Shown here in pieces: positions 62,701 through 64,000 of a DNA stretch of 64,000 nucleotides. Origin of the DNA: Malus domestica (Eukaryota > Streptophyta > Magnoliopsida > Rosales > Rosaceae); contig NC_091672.1 of NCBI RefSeq assembly GCF_042453785.1, positions 563,001 to 627,000 on the forward strand. Direction: 5' to 3'. A program made the translations under genes and the position numbers. Under the pieces are notes generated by a model. The model was not told the DNA's origin. It saw nothing but the letters and a program-made list of their open reading frames with translations, and did not search any database. The first letter of the stretch is position 1, and each line of letters starts with the position of its first letter.

Positions 62701-63990
62701 AACCGAAGCAAGCAAAGCTGATGCACAACGGTACATAGATAATGTAAAGTTGCTCAAGACGAATGCAGTTCTACCTCTGACACAGCTAAGCAACGCTAAG
62801 GTTGCAAGATTACCACAAGGCTTCGTAAAAGCTCTACCAAAGAGAGCGGAACCAAGTTTCTCCCAACCAAGAGGACTGAAGAAGGTTTTGATCCGAACGC
62901 CTACAAACTCATGTCAAAAGCTGGGTACGACTTCGCTTCTTCTTCGAATCCTGGAAAAAAGGTTTCAAACACCGTCAACAATAAAGAACGTGACCTCACC
63001 GAGACTCAAAAGAAGTTGAAGAAGCATGGTTACGGAGTTAACAATAACAAAGCTGGACTTGGCTTCACACCAAATGCACCCGTGAAGATTTCAAGACAAG
63101 CGAAAAATGCTAGCACTCAACATATCAGTGTGAGCATTGAACAAGATCAAGAGGAGCCTAAATCCACCCCTCGAACGCCAGTCTTTGATAGGATGAATCA
63201 TTCAAGACCCAGAACGTCAGCCCTTGATCACATTGGTGGTCAAAACCGAACCTCCGTCTTCAAGAGGCTTAACAGGCCAACCTCCCGAAGCTCTATTTTT
63301 GAAAGGTTGTCAAAACCTAATAAGCAAAGCAACACAGCTAGCTCTCATCCTCGTCAGTCAGCTTTGGAAAGAATTGAAGACAACATGAAGTTTTCTGGAA
63401 ATAGGGAAACAAGGTCAAAGGAAGAAAAGCTCGACAGGCTAGCAGGAAAAGGTGATATTCGAAGCTCGATTCCTTCAAGGATGAAGCGTCAAGCAATCTT
63501 GGAGGTTGACGCAAATGGACCACTGATAGTAAGAAGGCGCACCATCATCTACACCGGCCAATCTTCACGGCAACAAACCCAAGATGACTGCACTGAAGAG
63601 AAGGCCCAAGAAGACAAAGAAGACGAAATCCTAGAAAAAGACGTCACTTCCGGCTCTGTCAACTCAAAATCTTCACCTCAATCGCTGGGGGCATGTTCCA
63701 AAAACATGCCAGTCAAGCTGAGTGAAGTTGAAGGATGGACTTATGTCACTCCAAAGAAACTGCACAAGAAGCATATGTCTTCTCCACAAGTTCACCAATG
63801 GGAAAGGGGGCAAAGTAGCTCTTGTTCACCTCCAGAACAATGTGAAAGTGTTAGAGATAATGAAACTTTGACACGAAGATCATCCGTCCCCATCACGATG
63901 CGTGACATCTTCCCAGAAGACTTCTTCAACTACTCAGTCAAGGCTCCTTGCTATGAAGATTGCGAGGAACGACTCTCTCAGATCGCTTGA
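59702..63990 (+). pseudogene. gag-protease of the second gypsy element, multiple stops
   Basis: Starts at the ATG 59702 (MASKKAQVVLTANARN). The gag core lies at about 60370-60900: FMQFDGKGNPKQHVAHFVE, GNAFEWYTDLEPESINSWEQ, EFLNRFYSTRRTVSM. Then a CKYH zinc-knuckle remnant, and an aspartic protease (MLVDGGSAINIMPKS, about 62075), the Tat-like form of the DSG site. In-frame TGA stops lie at 61229-61231, 61487-61489, 62306-62308 and 63988-63990, plus one missing base near 62850 that moves the frame. The frame between stops is otherwise open, so the damage is recent. Reverse transcriptase is expected beyond 64000. The gag spacer after 62911 (SRPRTSALDHI, SVFKRLNRPT repeats) is unusual and Ser/Arg-rich. 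Confidence 0.85.
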
Positions 63991-64000
63991 CGAACCAAAG

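Overview
This is a stretch of flowering-plant nuclear DNA. The genes have many short introns with GT..AG borders, retrotransposon families are nested in one another, and there is a Cassandra element (a TRIM that carries a 5S rRNA-like sequence in its LTR). The repeat families and the gene versions look like Rosaceae, most likely the apple/pear tribe. That assignment rests on recognition, not on a search.

Layout. (1) 1-9066: the 3' half of a Ty3/gypsy element of the Tat type. It holds decayed pol (RT end, two RNase H segments, integrase), long tandem-repeat arrays, a broken antisense ORF and a terminal LTR block. (2) 9067-10750: a small unassigned ORF, AT-rich DNA and a MULE-type MITE. (3) 10760-28500: a tandem duplication. 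Each unit has a HugZ-like FMN-binding/DUF2470 gene (+) facing a DUF1639 gene (-). Copy 2 (22.5-29.2 kb) is largely intact. Copy 1 (11.2-21.8 kb) is decayed and carries a 2.16-kb hAT element, a truncated LTR, a MULE-like insertion and a hAT MITE. (4) 29996-36962: a Cassandra element split by a 6.35-kb hAT element with a decayed transposase gene. (5) 38.4-43.6 kb: a RAP2.11-like ERF gene (+) and an alpha-tubulin gene (-). (6) 44.7-56.0 kb: a Cu/Zn superoxide dismutase gene of the CSD3 type (+), whose fifth intron holds RTE-like LINE pieces and a fragment of the Tat-type element with a nearly intact antisense ORF, followed by an nCBP/4EHP cap-binding protein gene (-). (7) 57385-64000: another LTR copy of the first family, cut by a second gypsy element (LTR, primer-binding site, gag and protease, with several stops).

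The five best genes are ordinary plant housekeeping or regulatory genes: redox/tetrapyrrole-type FMN protein, ERF regulator, tubulin, SOD and cap-binding protein. RAP2.11 next to alpha-tubulin, and CSD3 next to nCBP, are also neighbours on Arabidopsis chromosome 5 (from memory), so this looks like conserved gene order enlarged by transposons.

The strongest points for follow-up are: the hAT insertion in the first exon of HugZ-like copy 1, which may supply a new in-frame first exon; the reciprocal loss of start codons in the two copies; the hAT-in-Cassandra nest; the antisense ORF with its own TATA box and tandem repeats; three CCAAT/G-box modules in the LTR; and a poly(A) insertion with almost no body, flanked by a 13-bp duplication.
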